Notes: generated by a model from the sequence alone, not told the origin. Positions 32,675-41,893 are shown, numbered from the stretch's first letter. The stretch is DNA of 64,000 nucleotides from DAIOEK01 sp964648485 (GCA_964648485.1 CAZYOF010000014.1:1-64000), one strand, 5' to 3'. A program made the numbers and translations.

Positions 32675-33757
32675 TTATTCACAAATCAGATCGCCGGTTG
32701 CCTTGTCGTATAGATTGATGGTGTCTTTATCAAATTTGAGCCAGATTTTTTGATCCATCTGAATTTTGCTGACACCCATCTCTTTGACCGTCAACTCAGC
32801 GTTACCGCGATGCGCGATGATAGTTGTATCGGCACCCGCCGGGAGAACGGAATACGCCTGGAACTCCACCGAATCGTCTTTTTGTTTCGTTGAGATTTCG
32901 ACATCTTCCGGGCGGATACCCACCACGACCTCTCCGGATTTTCGGCAGGTTTTTACAGGTATGTTGAAGTTGCCCACATCCACGAGGTTTTTCTCCGTTA
33001 TCCATCCCGGCATGAGATTGACCTTGGGGTTGCCGATAAAATCTGCCACAAATAAATTACTGGGGAAGTGATACACCTCGTCGGGAGAAGCCATTTGCTG
33101 GATCACACCTTCTTTCATGACGGCAATATTGGTGGACATGGTCATGGCTTCGATTTGATCGTGGGTGACATAAACGGTTGTGGCACCAGAGATGTGATGG
33201 AGTCGCTTCAGTTCTGTACGCATATCCATACGAAGGCGGGCATCAAGGTTGGAGAGCGGTTCATCCATCAGGAACACTTTTGGACGGTAGGCCAACATAC
33301 GGGCAAGGGCAACGCGTTGCTGCTGTCCGCCGCTCATCTCGCGGGGATAGCGATCTTCGTATCCCTGCATCTGCACTTCAATGAGAGATTCCTTTACCCT
33401 TTTATCCATTTCTTCCCGAGACATCTTTTGCATTTCGAGGGCAAAGGTCATATTTTTATATACTGTCATGTGCGGCCAGAGGGCGTAGTTCTGGAAAACC
33501 AAACCCAGATCACGCTGCCCGGGTGCCATTGAAATCCCTCTATCGCGGGAATAGACCAGCTTATCGCCAATATAAATTTCGCCTTCATCCGGATCTTCCA
33601 GACCAGAAATACAGCGAAGAAGGGTTGTTTTTCCGCAACCAGATGGACCCAGCAGAGTGAGAAAAGATCCAGGTTCAATCGTCAAACTTACGTTGTTTAC
33701 TGCAGTGACTTTTCCGAAGCGTTTTGTGAGGTTTTTTATCGTAATAGGGGTAGCCAT
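32675..33757 (-). CDS. ABC transporter ATP-binding protein (FbpC/PotA class)
   Basis: The 360-residue ATPase drives the importer formed with the fused permease at 33769. Walker A GPSGCGKT (37-44), Q-loop FQNYALWPHM (88-97), signature MSGGQQQRVALAR (141-153), Walker B FLMDE (162-166) and switch His (TTVYVTHDQIEA) are all intact. The C-terminal 120 residues are the TOBE domain (VVGIRPEDVEI) typical of sugar, polyamine and Fbp/Afu importers. It lies 11 bases after the permease gene. The 120-base gap to the solute-binding gene shows no terminator but an AAGGAGGAGG-like purine stretch with no reading frame behind it. Confidence 0.94.
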   Translation of the reverse strand: MATPITIKNLTKRFGKVTAVNNVSLTIEPGSFLTLLGPSGCGKTTLLRCISGLEDPDEGEIYIGDKLVYSRDRGISMAPGQRDLGLVFQNYALWPHMTVYKNMTFALEMQKMSREEMDKRVKESLIEVQMQGYEDRYPREMSGGQQQRVALARMLAYRPKVFLMDEPLSNLDARLRMDMRTELKRLHHISGATTVYVTHDQIEAMTMSTNIAVMKEGVIQQMASPDEVYHFPSNLFVADFIGNPKVNLMPGWITEKNLVDVGNFNIPVKTCRKSGEVVVGIRPEDVEISTKQKDDSVEFQAYSVLPAGADTTIIAHRGNAELTVKEMGVSKIQMDQKIWLKFDKDTINLYDKATGDLICE

Positions 33758-33768
33758 GATTCAATCTC

Positions 33769-35604
33769 CTACATTCCAAGACCTTTTTTCAAGCTGCCGC
33801 CACGGAAGCGGCTAATCAGGAAGTTGCCTGTGAGCACCAGCACAATCAAAATGATAATGACCGCATTTGCCTGCTGTTCGTTACCATTTTCGATGTAGCG
33901 CATGGTCATGCTCGCCAAAACTTGCGTGGATGGCGTTACCAGCAAGATGATCAGTGAAAGTTCGCGCATGGTGGTAATGAACGTCATCAGAAAACCAGAA
34001 ACGAAGCCGGTGCTGGTGAGTGGGAAAATGACACGCTTAAAACGTTGCCAGGGACCGGCTCCGGCTATCGCTGCGGCTTCTTCCAGTTCCTTGCTTACCT
34101 GCAGCATGGCAGAGACCCCACTACGGGATGAGTATGGAATATGTTTTGCCACAGACACCACCACCAGAAGGGCAAATGTGCCGTATAGAGCAGGAATGGG
34201 TCCGACTGGCTTGGTAAACATGGAAATGTAAACCGCACCAAAGGCAATACCCGGAATAACGTACGGGATGAAGGCGATCTGCTCTACAATTTTTGCCAAC
34301 CGGGTGCCTCTGCCTTTCACAATGGCATAGCCTAAAATCACACCCAGAAGCGCGGTGAAGAGGGCTGTAAGAAGAGCCAGGCGGATGGAGTTCCAGGCTC
34401 CCAGGTAGATCCTATCATTCAGCAAAACGCCGGGTTCTCCATTGTTGATACTGAGATCTCCCTGCCCAATCCAATGCGCCAGCGTGAAATTACCCAAACT
34501 GTAATCACCTGTCCGGAGCATCAATGTGCTGTAGATGAGCAACGCCAGGGGCAAAATTGCAATAATGAACTGGAATACCAGCACGATGGCGGTGAGTACT
34601 CCCTTGAAATTTCTCAGTTTTACTTTTTGAGCCATGAAACCACGTCCACCAATGGTTTCATAACTCTTGCGGGTGCCCACCAGCTTTTGATTGAGCATCA
34701 CCGTAGTCATCGCAAACAGGATGAGAACGACCGCCAGCACAAATCCATCGCCATAGTTGCCGATTCCGGTGTTAGACCGGAGCATGGTGGAGAGTGTGTA
34801 ATAACGAACCGGCACACCCAACACATTCGGTCCACCAAATGTCCCCATGGTCTTGGAGAAGGTCATGATGAAACCAGATGCTATCGCCGGGATGACCAGG
34901 GGGAAGGTGATCTTGCGCATAATTCGCCAGCGACCTGCGCCCATGAGCTCACCGGCTTCTTCGAGGGATGAGTCGATGGAAAGTAAAGCAGCAGAAACAA
35001 AAAGGAAGAAGAATGTGTAATAGTGCAACCCGCTGCTGAATATGATGGGGATCGGACCATATGCGAGCCAATCCGGCGGAGGGGTTCCGGTAAGAAACTC
35101 CAGCAAACCCGGGGTGCCTCCGGAAGTACGGTTTTTGAACATGACCGTCCAAGCCATGGCGATTGTCCAGGAAGGCATGATATATGGCACGGTTGCCAGG
35201 AGGTGAATGATCTCACGACCGGGCATATCTGTACGCACGACCATCCATGCCATCAGACCACCGATCATTAAAGCCAGTGCAGTTGCGCCTAATGAGACTG
35301 TGAGCGAATGAACCAAGGGTTGATACGTCATGATTTTGCTGATCTGACTGGATAACATTCTCAACCAGTGATACAGGGTAAAACTGCCCACTTCTGCATC
35401 TTTAATCACGCGCAAATCGCTATCCTGCACGGTAAAGGTAGTCACTATCATGCGGTATAGCGGAATGATCACCATGTAAAACATAACCAGCAGCATGATG
35501 ATGGAAAGAATGACATGCGGACTGGTTATCCACCTATAGAAGCGTCTTAATCGGGCTGTGTTCTTTTCTGAAAATATACGACCTAACATCGAACGTACAT
35601 CCAT
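33769..35604 (-). CDS. Fused two-domain ABC permease (FbpB/AfuB class)
   Basis: The 611-residue membrane protein has about 12-14 helices in two homologous permease halves. Each half has its EAA loop for contact with the ATPase: EEAGELMGAGRWRIMRKITFP in the first and EEAAAIAGAGPWQRFKRVIFP in the second. This fused layout is typical of FbpB and AfuB importers. ATG 35604 is chosen because GAGGAGATTAGC precedes it; a longer frame to 35694 overlaps an unusual leader (35671-35724). It is first in the minus-strand operon continuing to the ATPase, receptor and HAD genes. The substrate is inferred only from the neighbours. Confidence 0.92.
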   Translation of the reverse strand: MDVRSMLGRIFSEKNTARLRRFYRWITSPHVILSIIMLLVMFYMVIIPLYRMIVTTFTVQDSDLRVIKDAEVGSFTLYHWLRMLSSQISKIMTYQPLVHSLTVSLGATALALMIGGLMAWMVVRTDMPGREIIHLLATVPYIMPSWTIAMAWTVMFKNRTSGGTPGLLEFLTGTPPPDWLAYGPIPIIFSSGLHYYTFFFLFVSAALLSIDSSLEEAGELMGAGRWRIMRKITFPLVIPAIASGFIMTFSKTMGTFGGPNVLGVPVRYYTLSTMLRSNTGIGNYGDGFVLAVVLILFAMTTVMLNQKLVGTRKSYETIGGRGFMAQKVKLRNFKGVLTAIVLVFQFIIAILPLALLIYSTLMLRTGDYSLGNFTLAHWIGQGDLSINNGEPGVLLNDRIYLGAWNSIRLALLTALFTALLGVILGYAIVKGRGTRLAKIVEQIAFIPYVIPGIAFGAVYISMFTKPVGPIPALYGTFALLVVVSVAKHIPYSSRSGVSAMLQVSKELEEAAAIAGAGPWQRFKRVIFPLTSTGFVSGFLMTFITTMRELSLIILLVTPSTQVLASMTMRYIENGNEQQANAVIIILIVLVLTGNFLISRFRGGSLKKGLGM

Positions 35605-35670
35605 GCTAATCTCCTCATCCACGACTCTACGATTTTCCATCCAGAAAAAAGGTACAAGAGAGATACTACC

Positions 35671-35724
35671 TTCCCCTTTGAGGGGAAAACTCATTACATC
35701 GTTTTACATCGACTGCTCCTCCTT
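35671..35724 (-). promoter_or_regulatory. Start-stop leader and hairpin ahead of the ABC operon
   Basis: A strong AAGGAGGAG (35716-35724) stands six bases before ATGTAA (35709-35704), a start codon directly followed by a stop. A second ATGTAA (35699-35694) and an overlapping ATG at 35694 follow, then a 7-bp hairpin (35671-35677 with 35681-35687). This could hold ribosomes in the leader and tune the downstream permease. Confidence 0.5.
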
Positions 35725-35818
35725 AAAGAATGTTCTGTAAATTTCTTGCAGTGGAATTAATTTCTTGTACCAATAATCATTTCGCAGCTTTTTTCCATGA
35801 TCAAAAGGAATTACGGGA

Positions 35819-36697
35819 TTATTCTTCTGATTTTGTCAGGGATTTTAGCCTTTCACGGAGAATATCCAGTTTATCGAGAACAGGGATGATTTTTTCCTGG
35901 TCTTCGCTTGCGAGTGCAAGCAACAGGGTGTTGACGATGGTCATTGGAACCACCAGGGAATGAAACTTGGAGACAGGACCCCTGCGAGCGGTGAGGAGCA
36001 CATCTGCCTTGTCACCAATTAAGGATTCAAGGGTATCTGTCAGCAGGATGATCTTGCAACCAACTTCATGTGCATATTCCAAAACAAGGTTGAGGGTTGG
36101 GTTTAAATCGAAAAATGCGATTACAAACAGCAGGTCGTCTTTATTCATTAGCAGCAAGTTTTCAAGAACTTCACGACCGGCATTGGTGAGGGTGATCACC
36201 TGCTTGGCAGATCGTTTAAGCCGGAGTTCCATCAGGTCTACCAGCGTTTCCGAAGGACCCAGCCCAAAGACATAAACGCGGTCGCGTTCCTTTAATAACT
36301 CAACCGCCTTATTCAGCTGTCCGCGGTCGACTGTTTCGAGCGCCTGGGTCAGGTAGTCAATTTCACTAACGGTCAATCGTTCAAAGATATCTCCAGCTTC
36401 ACGCAGATCATCCAGCCTGGAGCGTAAACGGGAGGAGTGCGTAATTCGCCTGCGGAAGTTGCTCTGCAAATCTGCCCGCAAGGCGGGATAAGATGCGTAA
36501 CCGAGGGTGCGGGCAAAACGGACCACCGTCGCTTCACTGACAGCCAGGCGGTCTGCAATCTCTGCCGCAGAAAGGAAGGCAGATTCATCAATGTTCTTCC
36601 TCAAGTAGGAAGCGATTCGTTTTTCACTTTTTGTAAGTTCCTGGAATCGTAAAGATACAAGCTGGGTGAAGTCTAAGTTTGCATTTTCGCCATTCAT
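35819..36697 (-). CDS. MurR/RpiR family transcriptional regulator
   Basis: The 292-residue protein has an N-terminal RpiR helix-turn-helix (residues 15-85: LTKSEKRIASYLRKN, SAAEIADRLAVSEATVVRFARTLG) and a SIS sugar-phosphate-binding domain (about 120-260: DRVYVFGLGPSETLVDLMELRLKR, CKIILLTDTLESLIG). Such regulators sense sugar or inositol phosphates; IolR of alphaproteobacteria is of this family. It lies between the ABC operon (same strand, 214 bases downstream) and the divergent transaldolase-iolDEG operon, so it probably controls both. A candidate site lies at 36824-36839. Whether it represses or activates is not shown. Confidence 0.92.
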   Translation of the reverse strand: MNGENANLDFTQLVSLRFQELTKSEKRIASYLRKNIDESAFLSAAEIADRLAVSEATVVRFARTLGYASYPALRADLQSNFRRRITHSSRLRSRLDDLREAGDIFERLTVSEIDYLTQALETVDRGQLNKAVELLKERDRVYVFGLGPSETLVDLMELRLKRSAKQVITLTNAGREVLENLLLMNKDDLLFVIAFFDLNPTLNLVLEYAHEVGCKIILLTDTLESLIGDKADVLLTARRGPVSKFHSLVVPMTIVNTLLLALASEDQEKIIPVLDKLDILRERLKSLTKSEE

Positions 36698-36823
36698 CGT
36701 AACATTCTTCCTCGCGAGAAGTTTCAGGTTTGACCCGGATGAGATGTATTGCTACTTGCAAGTTATCAGTATTATGTAACTAGACTTTCATTTGAGATGA
36801 TAATACAACATATTTGATATTAA

Positions 36824-36876
36824 TGCAAGATATCTTACATTTTAAACTTGACTTTAAGGGTAATTTTTGATACCAT
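36824..36876 (+). promoter_or_regulatory. Promoter of the iol operon with candidate RpiR site
   Basis: The -35 TTGACT (36848-36853) and -10 TACCAT (36871-36876) are 17 bases apart. Just upstream lies a 16-base palindrome with one mismatch (36824-36839, core AAGATATCTT), a plausible regulator site. The rest of 36698-36955 is AT-rich with no other clear signal. Confidence 0.55.
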
Positions 36877-36955
36877 CATCGGTGCATACGTGTGCGTAAT
36901 TTGGCCACTGTGCAGTCCATGATCCAGTATCCCCATATATATTAGAGGAGTACCC

Positions 36956-38041
36956 ATGTCTGCTTATATCAGTAACTTACATCAGACGGTCTCAACTACC
37001 CCGACCGATTATTGGAATGACTCATGCTCAGTCCAGGAGTTAACCTATGCCATTGAGAATGGCGCAGTAGGTGCGACCACCAATCCGACCATTGTGGTCA
37101 GTGTGCTCAAGAAAGAATTGGATCTCTGGAAAGACCGTATTCCACAGATCATCCATGAGAACCCCACCGCATCGGAAGTGGAAATCACCTGGCAATTAAT
37201 TGAAGAGATGGCAGTGCGCGGGGCAAATATGCTCAAACCTGCCTTTGACAAGTACAAAGGTAAAAAAGGACGCCTTTCCATTCAGACAAATCCGGCATTC
37301 TACCGGAATCCACAGGCAATTTGTGATCATGCCGTTCACTGCAGCAATCTAGCCCCAAATATGCAGGTGAAAGTGCCTGTCACCCAAGCCGGTATCTGGG
37401 CAATTGAAGAAGCCACCTACCAGGGTGTCTCACTTAACGCTACGGTGAGCTTTACCGTTCCGCAGGCCGTTGCTGTTGCCGAGGCAGTGGAGAGAGGGCT
37501 CAACCGCCGGGTTAAAGAAGGAAAATCTATTGAAGAAATGTCACCGGTTTGCACGATTATGATCGGACGCACCGATGATTGGATGAAGGCTGTGACCAAG
37601 CGTGATGGTATTGAAATTGATCCGGCTATCCTGGATTGGGCAGGTATCGCGGCTTTCAAGAATGCCTACCGCATCTTCCAGGAACGCGGATACCGTGCCC
37701 GCCTACTGGCAGCCGCCTACCGGCATCTGGGACACTGGTCTGAACTGATCGGTGGAGATATAGTCCTTACCATCCCCTACGAATGGCAACTGAAGATCAA
37801 TGAAAGCAGTATCGAGGTCAAAGAAAGAATCAATGACCCGGTCAACCCTGCCTACATCGAAGAAATGCTCAAGAAGATTCCGGATTTCAAGATGGCATAC
37901 GAAGAAAAAGGCATGACCATTGACCAATTCGACAGCTACGGCGCAACCGTCCGCACCCTGCGAGGATTTATCGGTTCATACCATGAGTTGCAGGGTGTAG
38001 TCCGCGAATACATGCTGCCCAACCCTGATGTAAAAGCATAA
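36956..38041 (+). CDS. Transaldolase-family protein in an inositol cluster
   Basis: The 361-residue protein belongs to the transaldolase superfamily. GAVGATTNPTIVVSVLKKE is the N-terminal substrate-binding block, and MQVKVPVTQAGIWAIEEAT holds the Schiff-base Lys. SLNATVSFTVPQAVAVAEAV and the MIGRTDDW block fill the rest of the barrel. Classical transaldolase moves dihydroxyacetone between sugar phosphates. As first gene of an operon with iolD, iolE and iolG, it may perform an aldol cleavage (the IolJ aldolase is not present nearby), but this is inference. An AGAGGAG ribosome site precedes the ATG; iolD begins 9 bases after its stop. Confidence 0.85.
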   Translation: MSAYISNLHQTVSTTPTDYWNDSCSVQELTYAIENGAVGATTNPTIVVSVLKKELDLWKDRIPQIIHENPTASEVEITWQLIEEMAVRGANMLKPAFDKYKGKKGRLSIQTNPAFYRNPQAICDHAVHCSNLAPNMQVKVPVTQAGIWAIEEATYQGVSLNATVSFTVPQAVAVAEAVERGLNRRVKEGKSIEEMSPVCTIMIGRTDDWMKAVTKRDGIEIDPAILDWAGIAAFKNAYRIFQERGYRARLLAAAYRHLGHWSELIGGDIVLTIPYEWQLKINESSIEVKERINDPVNPAYIEEMLKKIPDFKMAYEEKGMTIDQFDSYGATVRTLRGFIGSYHELQGVVREYMLPNPDVKA

Positions 38042-38050
38042 GGAGGGTTT

Positions 38051-39913
38051 ATGACCACCATCCGTCTCACCATGGCGCAGGCGTTAATTCGCTTTTTGAA
38101 GGCACAATACGTTGAAAGAGACAATGAGCAGGTACCCTTCTTCGCCGGTGTGCTGGGTATTTTCGGTCATGGCAATGTTGCAGGTATTGGACAGGCGCTA
38201 CAGGAAAACCCCGATTTCCGGTACATAATGGTTCGCAATGAACAGGCAGCGGTGCATATTGCCAGCGGTTTTACAAAAATGAAAAACCGGATGCAGGTGT
38301 TAGCCTGCACCTCATCCATCGGACCGGGCGCTACCAACATGGTAACCGGCGCCGCCCTGGCGACCATCAACCGCCTGCCCGTGTTATTACTGCCGGGTGA
38401 TATCTTCGCGCGGCGGAATGTTGCCCCCGTATTGCAGCAACTTGAATCTCCCAACACACAGGATATCAGCGTAAATGACTGCTTTAAACCGGTATCCCGT
38501 TACTGGGACCGGATTACCCGTCCGGATCAGCTACTCACCTCTCTTCCAGAAGTGATGCGCGTGCTCACTTCGGCGGTGGATACCGGCGCGGTAACGCTTT
38601 CACTGCCACAGGATGTGCAGGCGGAAGCGTACGATTACCCTGAAGAATTTTTCCAGAAGCGAATCTGGCGCATCCACCGTCCACTGGCAGATAGAAGCCG
38701 ACTGGAAGACGCGATCAAGATGATCCGCTCTGCCAAAAGACCGCTCATTGTGGCAGGCGGGGGAGTGCTGTTCAGCCTGGCAACAGATGCACTGGATAAA
38801 TTTTCCCGTCAGACCGGCATTCCGGTATGTGAAACACAGGCGGGGAAAGGTTCGCTTCCATACAACCATCCGGGCAATCTCGGCGCCGTGGGGGCTACCG
38901 GCACACTGGCAGCCAACCGAATCGCGCGTGACGCGGATCTGGTGATCGGGATCGGCACCCGCTATTCCGACTTTACCACGGCATCCAAGACCGCTTTCCA
39001 AAACCCGAATGTGCGTTTTGTAAACATCAATCTTTTTGAAATGGATGCTTTCAAGCACTACGGCATCCCTCTGACTGCTGATGCCCGGGTTACGCTGGAA
39101 GAACTAACGGAAAAGCTGAAGGATTACCATATTGACGAAAAATTCGGCTCTGAAATCACTGCACTGAAAGAAGAATGGGAAAAGGAAACCGATCGCTTAT
39201 TCCACCTCAACCATAAGCCCGTCCCCGCACAGAGTGAAGTGATCGGCGCCATATGGGAGTCTGCCAAGCCCACCGACGTGCTACTTTCCGCAGCGGGAAG
39301 CCAACCCGGCGATCTTCACAAGCTGTGGCGGGCACATACTCCCAATTCTTACCACATGGAATACGGTTACTCCTGCATGGCTTATGAAATTCCGGCGGGG
39401 ATTGGGGTTAAGATGGCTGATCCAAACCGTGAAGTGTATGTTTGGGTTGGTGATGGCACTTACCTGATGAACCCGACAGAAATTGTTACCGCGGTACAGG
39501 AAGGATTGAAACTGATCATCGTGGTGGTCAATAACCTCGGATTTGGCTCCATCGGCGCACTCAGTCACTCACTGGGAAGCGCAGGATTTGGCACTTACTT
39601 ACGCAAGCGGGATGGACAAACACATCAGCTAAGCGGGGAGCAACTGCCAATCAACTATGCCATGAATGCAGCCAGCCTGGGAGCAAAGGTTCTTGAAGCA
39701 GATACGATAGACGGATTCAAGAAAGCGCTGGAGGAAGCCCGCGGAATGGACCAGACCGTGGTGATTGTTGTCCGCACCGACCGTGAGGCAAAAGTTCCCG
39801 GTTATGAATCGTGGTGGGATGTGGCTGTAGCCGAAACATCAACCATGGAAAGTGTACAAAAAGCCCGCAAGGATTATGAAGCCCAACAAAAGAAAGAAAA
39901 GTATTACTTCTAA
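38051..39913 (+). CDS. iolD: 3D-(3,5/4)-trihydroxycyclohexane-1,2-dione acylhydrolase
   Basis: IolD opens the ring of trihydroxycyclohexanedione to 5-deoxy-glucuronate in myo-inositol catabolism, using thiamine diphosphate. The 620-residue protein matches IolD from its start: RLTMAQALIRFLKAQYVERD, then FGHGNVAGIGQAL. The ThDP Glu lies in MVRNEQAAVHIASGF, and the ThDP/Mg motif is GDGTYLMNPTEI with NN at residues about 466-494. Length and architecture are normal for the family. AAGGAGGGTTT precedes the ATG. The clear IolD identity anchors the inositol interpretation of this operon. Confidence 0.95.
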   Translation: MTTIRLTMAQALIRFLKAQYVERDNEQVPFFAGVLGIFGHGNVAGIGQALQENPDFRYIMVRNEQAAVHIASGFTKMKNRMQVLACTSSIGPGATNMVTGAALATINRLPVLLLPGDIFARRNVAPVLQQLESPNTQDISVNDCFKPVSRYWDRITRPDQLLTSLPEVMRVLTSAVDTGAVTLSLPQDVQAEAYDYPEEFFQKRIWRIHRPLADRSRLEDAIKMIRSAKRPLIVAGGGVLFSLATDALDKFSRQTGIPVCETQAGKGSLPYNHPGNLGAVGATGTLAANRIARDADLVIGIGTRYSDFTTASKTAFQNPNVRFVNINLFEMDAFKHYGIPLTADARVTLEELTEKLKDYHIDEKFGSEITALKEEWEKETDRLFHLNHKPVPAQSEVIGAIWESAKPTDVLLSAAGSQPGDLHKLWRAHTPNSYHMEYGYSCMAYEIPAGIGVKMADPNREVYVWVGDGTYLMNPTEIVTAVQEGLKLIIVVVNNLGFGSIGALSHSLGSAGFGTYLRKRDGQTHQLSGEQLPINYAMNAASLGAKVLEADTIDGFKKALEEARGMDQTVVIVVRTDREAKVPGYESWWDVAVAETSTMESVQKARKDYEAQQKKEKYYF

Positions 39914-39958
39914 ATGGACTTGTTGAATAAAACATATCTTATGGTTTGAGGAGGATTT

Positions 39959-40861
39959 ATGATCCAAATCGCGAATGCCCCCTGTTCATGGGGGGCATTG
40001 GAGTTCGACCTGGATGGTAAGGCTGCCACTTTCGATATTGTTCTGGATGAGATGCAGCAGACAGGTTATGTGGGCACGGAACTGGGTGACTGGGGTTTTA
40101 TGCCTACTGATCCAGTGGAGCTCAAAAAAGAACTATCCAAGCGGAACCTGGCATTACTGGGTGCCTTTGTTCCGGTAGCACTGAAAGATGCGAGCACGCA
40201 TGCGGATGGTGTGGCAGCTGCTCTCAAAGTTGCCCGACTGCTTTCAGCGGTAGAGGGTGACAAACCCGTTATTGTGCTGGCAGATGAAAACGGGAAAATT
40301 CCAGAAAGAACCAAAAACGCCGGCAGAGTTAAACCAGAAATGGGTTTGAGCACCAGTGAATGGAAAACATTTGCAGAAGGTGTAGAGCTCATTGCCCGCG
40401 AGGTAAAGAAGGAAACAGGCATGCGGTTGGTATTCCACAATCATTGCGGCGGGTATGTTGAAACGCCGGAAGAAATTGACACACTCCTCAATCTGACTGA
40501 CCCCAAACTCGTTGGTCTCTGTCTGGATACCGGTCACTACCAGTTCGCGGGTGGTGATTCACTGGCTTTTCTGAAGAAACATGGCGACCGGGTCTGGCAC
40601 ATGCATTTTAAAGATTGCCATCCCGAGATTGCTGAACAATCACGCAAAGAAGGCTGGGATTATTTCACTTCTGTTGGTAAAGGTGTTTTCTGTGAATTAG
40701 GCAAAGGTGCCGTTGATTTTCCGGCGGTGGCAAAGCAACTGGAAGAACAAGGGTTTAACGGTTGGATCGTGGTAGAACAGGATGTACTGCCGGGCATGGG
40801 TAAGCCCAAAGACTCCGCCCAGCGCAATCGTGAATATCTAAGATCCATCGGATACAAATAG
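39959..40861 (+). CDS. iolE: Myo-inosose-2 dehydratase-like TIM-barrel protein
   Basis: IolE dehydrates 2-keto-myo-inositol to trihydroxycyclohexanedione. The 300-residue protein begins QIANAPCSWGALEFD, typical of IolE. It has the sugar isomerase TIM-barrel metal ligands: LVFHNHCGGYVETPEE, CLDTGHYQFAGGD, VWHMHFKDCHPE and a final Glu in WIVVEQDVLPG. IolH, a relative of unknown function, is an alternative, but the place between iolD and iolG favours IolE. GAGGAGGATTT precedes the ATG. Spacing to iolD is 45 bases and to iolG 9 bases, so one transcript is likely. Confidence 0.88.
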   Translation: MIQIANAPCSWGALEFDLDGKAATFDIVLDEMQQTGYVGTELGDWGFMPTDPVELKKELSKRNLALLGAFVPVALKDASTHADGVAAALKVARLLSAVEGDKPVIVLADENGKIPERTKNAGRVKPEMGLSTSEWKTFAEGVELIAREVKKETGMRLVFHNHCGGYVETPEEIDTLLNLTDPKLVGLCLDTGHYQFAGGDSLAFLKKHGDRVWHMHFKDCHPEIAEQSRKEGWDYFTSVGKGVFCELGKGAVDFPAVAKQLEEQGFNGWIVVEQDVLPGMGKPKDSAQRNREYLRSIGYK

Positions 40862-40870
40862 GAGGAAAAC

Positions 40871-41893
40871 ATGACAGACAAGAAAACCCTCCGCGTGGGT
40901 GTGATTGGCGCGGGACGGATCGGCAAGATCCACGCAGAAACACTGGCAACAAGAATCCCCGGCACTGAGGTCGCCTGTATCGTGGATGTTTACCCCGACG
41001 CGGCAAAGGAACTGGCGGAAAAGCTGCATGTTGATAAATACGGCTCAGATTACAAGATGATCATGGAAGATAAAAGCATTGATGCTGTAGCCATCTGCTC
41101 TTCCACCGATACCCACTCCATGCTGATCATTGAAGCAGCCAAAGCCGGCAAGCATATCTTCTGTGAAAAACCGGTTGATTATGATCTGCAACGGATTGCA
41201 AATGCCATTGAAGCTGTGAAAAAAGCGGGTGTAAAATGCCAGATCGGCTTCAACCGGCGCTTTGATTCGAACTTCGCCAAAGTGCGCGAGGTGATCGCCG
41301 GTGGAAAGATAGGAGACCTGCATATTTTACGCGTTACCAGCCGCGACCCGGCACCGCCTCCGCCCGAATACGCGCGCAGCTCCGGCGGCATGTTCCTGGA
41401 TATGACCATCCACGATTTTGATATGGCGGTCTTCCTGGCTGGCAGCCCGGTGGAAGAAGTCTTCGCCGCCAGCGCGGTACTCGTCGATCCTGAGATCGGG
41501 AAGGCGGGTGACATCGACACCGCAGTGATCACGCTACGCTTCGCCAACGGCGCGATCGGGACCATCGATAACAGCCGTAAGGCTGTGTACGGCTACGACC
41601 AGCGGGCGGAAGCTTTCGGATCCGGCGGGATGGTGGCAACCTCCAATAAAACACCCGATACCGCCATCTACAGCAACGCGGAGGGCGTGTGCGCTGCCAA
41701 ACCGTTATACTTCTTCCTGGAGCGGTATATGGATTCATTCATCCGGGAAATGATCGACTTTATCGAAGCTGTACAACAGAATAAACCCACACCTGTCACT
41801 ATTGAAGATGGATTGGTGCCGGTATTGATTGCAATGGCTGCGAATAAATCGATGAAAGAAAACCGCCCGGTTAAAATTTCTGAAATTAAGTAG
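40871..41893 (+). CDS. iolG: Inositol 2-dehydrogenase (Gfo/Idh/MocA family)
   Basis: IolG oxidises myo-inositol to 2-keto-myo-inositol with NAD+, the entry step of the pathway. The 340-residue protein has the Rossmann start VGVIGAGRIGKIHAETLA, the catalytic EKP in KHIFCEKPVDYD (Lys near residue 99), and the Asp/His pair in FLDMTIHDFDMAVFL. The sequence GGMFLDMTIHD with DPAPPPPEY is common in inositol dehydrogenases. The family also oxidises other sugars, so the call rests partly on the iolD-iolE context. It ends the operon, which is closed by a terminator at 41913. Confidence 0.9.
   Translation: MTDKKTLRVGVIGAGRIGKIHAETLATRIPGTEVACIVDVYPDAAKELAEKLHVDKYGSDYKMIMEDKSIDAVAICSSTDTHSMLIIEAAKAGKHIFCEKPVDYDLQRIANAIEAVKKAGVKCQIGFNRRFDSNFAKVREVIAGGKIGDLHILRVTSRDPAPPPPEYARSSGGMFLDMTIHDFDMAVFLAGSPVEEVFAASAVLVDPEIGKAGDIDTAVITLRFANGAIGTIDNSRKAVYGYDQRAEAFGSGGMVATSNKTPDTAIYSNAEGVCAAKPLYFFLERYMDSFIREMIDFIEAVQQNKPTPVTIEDGLVPVLIAMAANKSMKENRPVKISEIK

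Noticed and set aside
31286..35604. Firm annotation as an iron(III) ABC transporter
   Set aside because: The components match the Fbp/Afu class, which includes both iron and sugar-phosphate importers; the receptor shows no clear iron-binding Tyr pair and the neighbours are sugar and phosphate genes.
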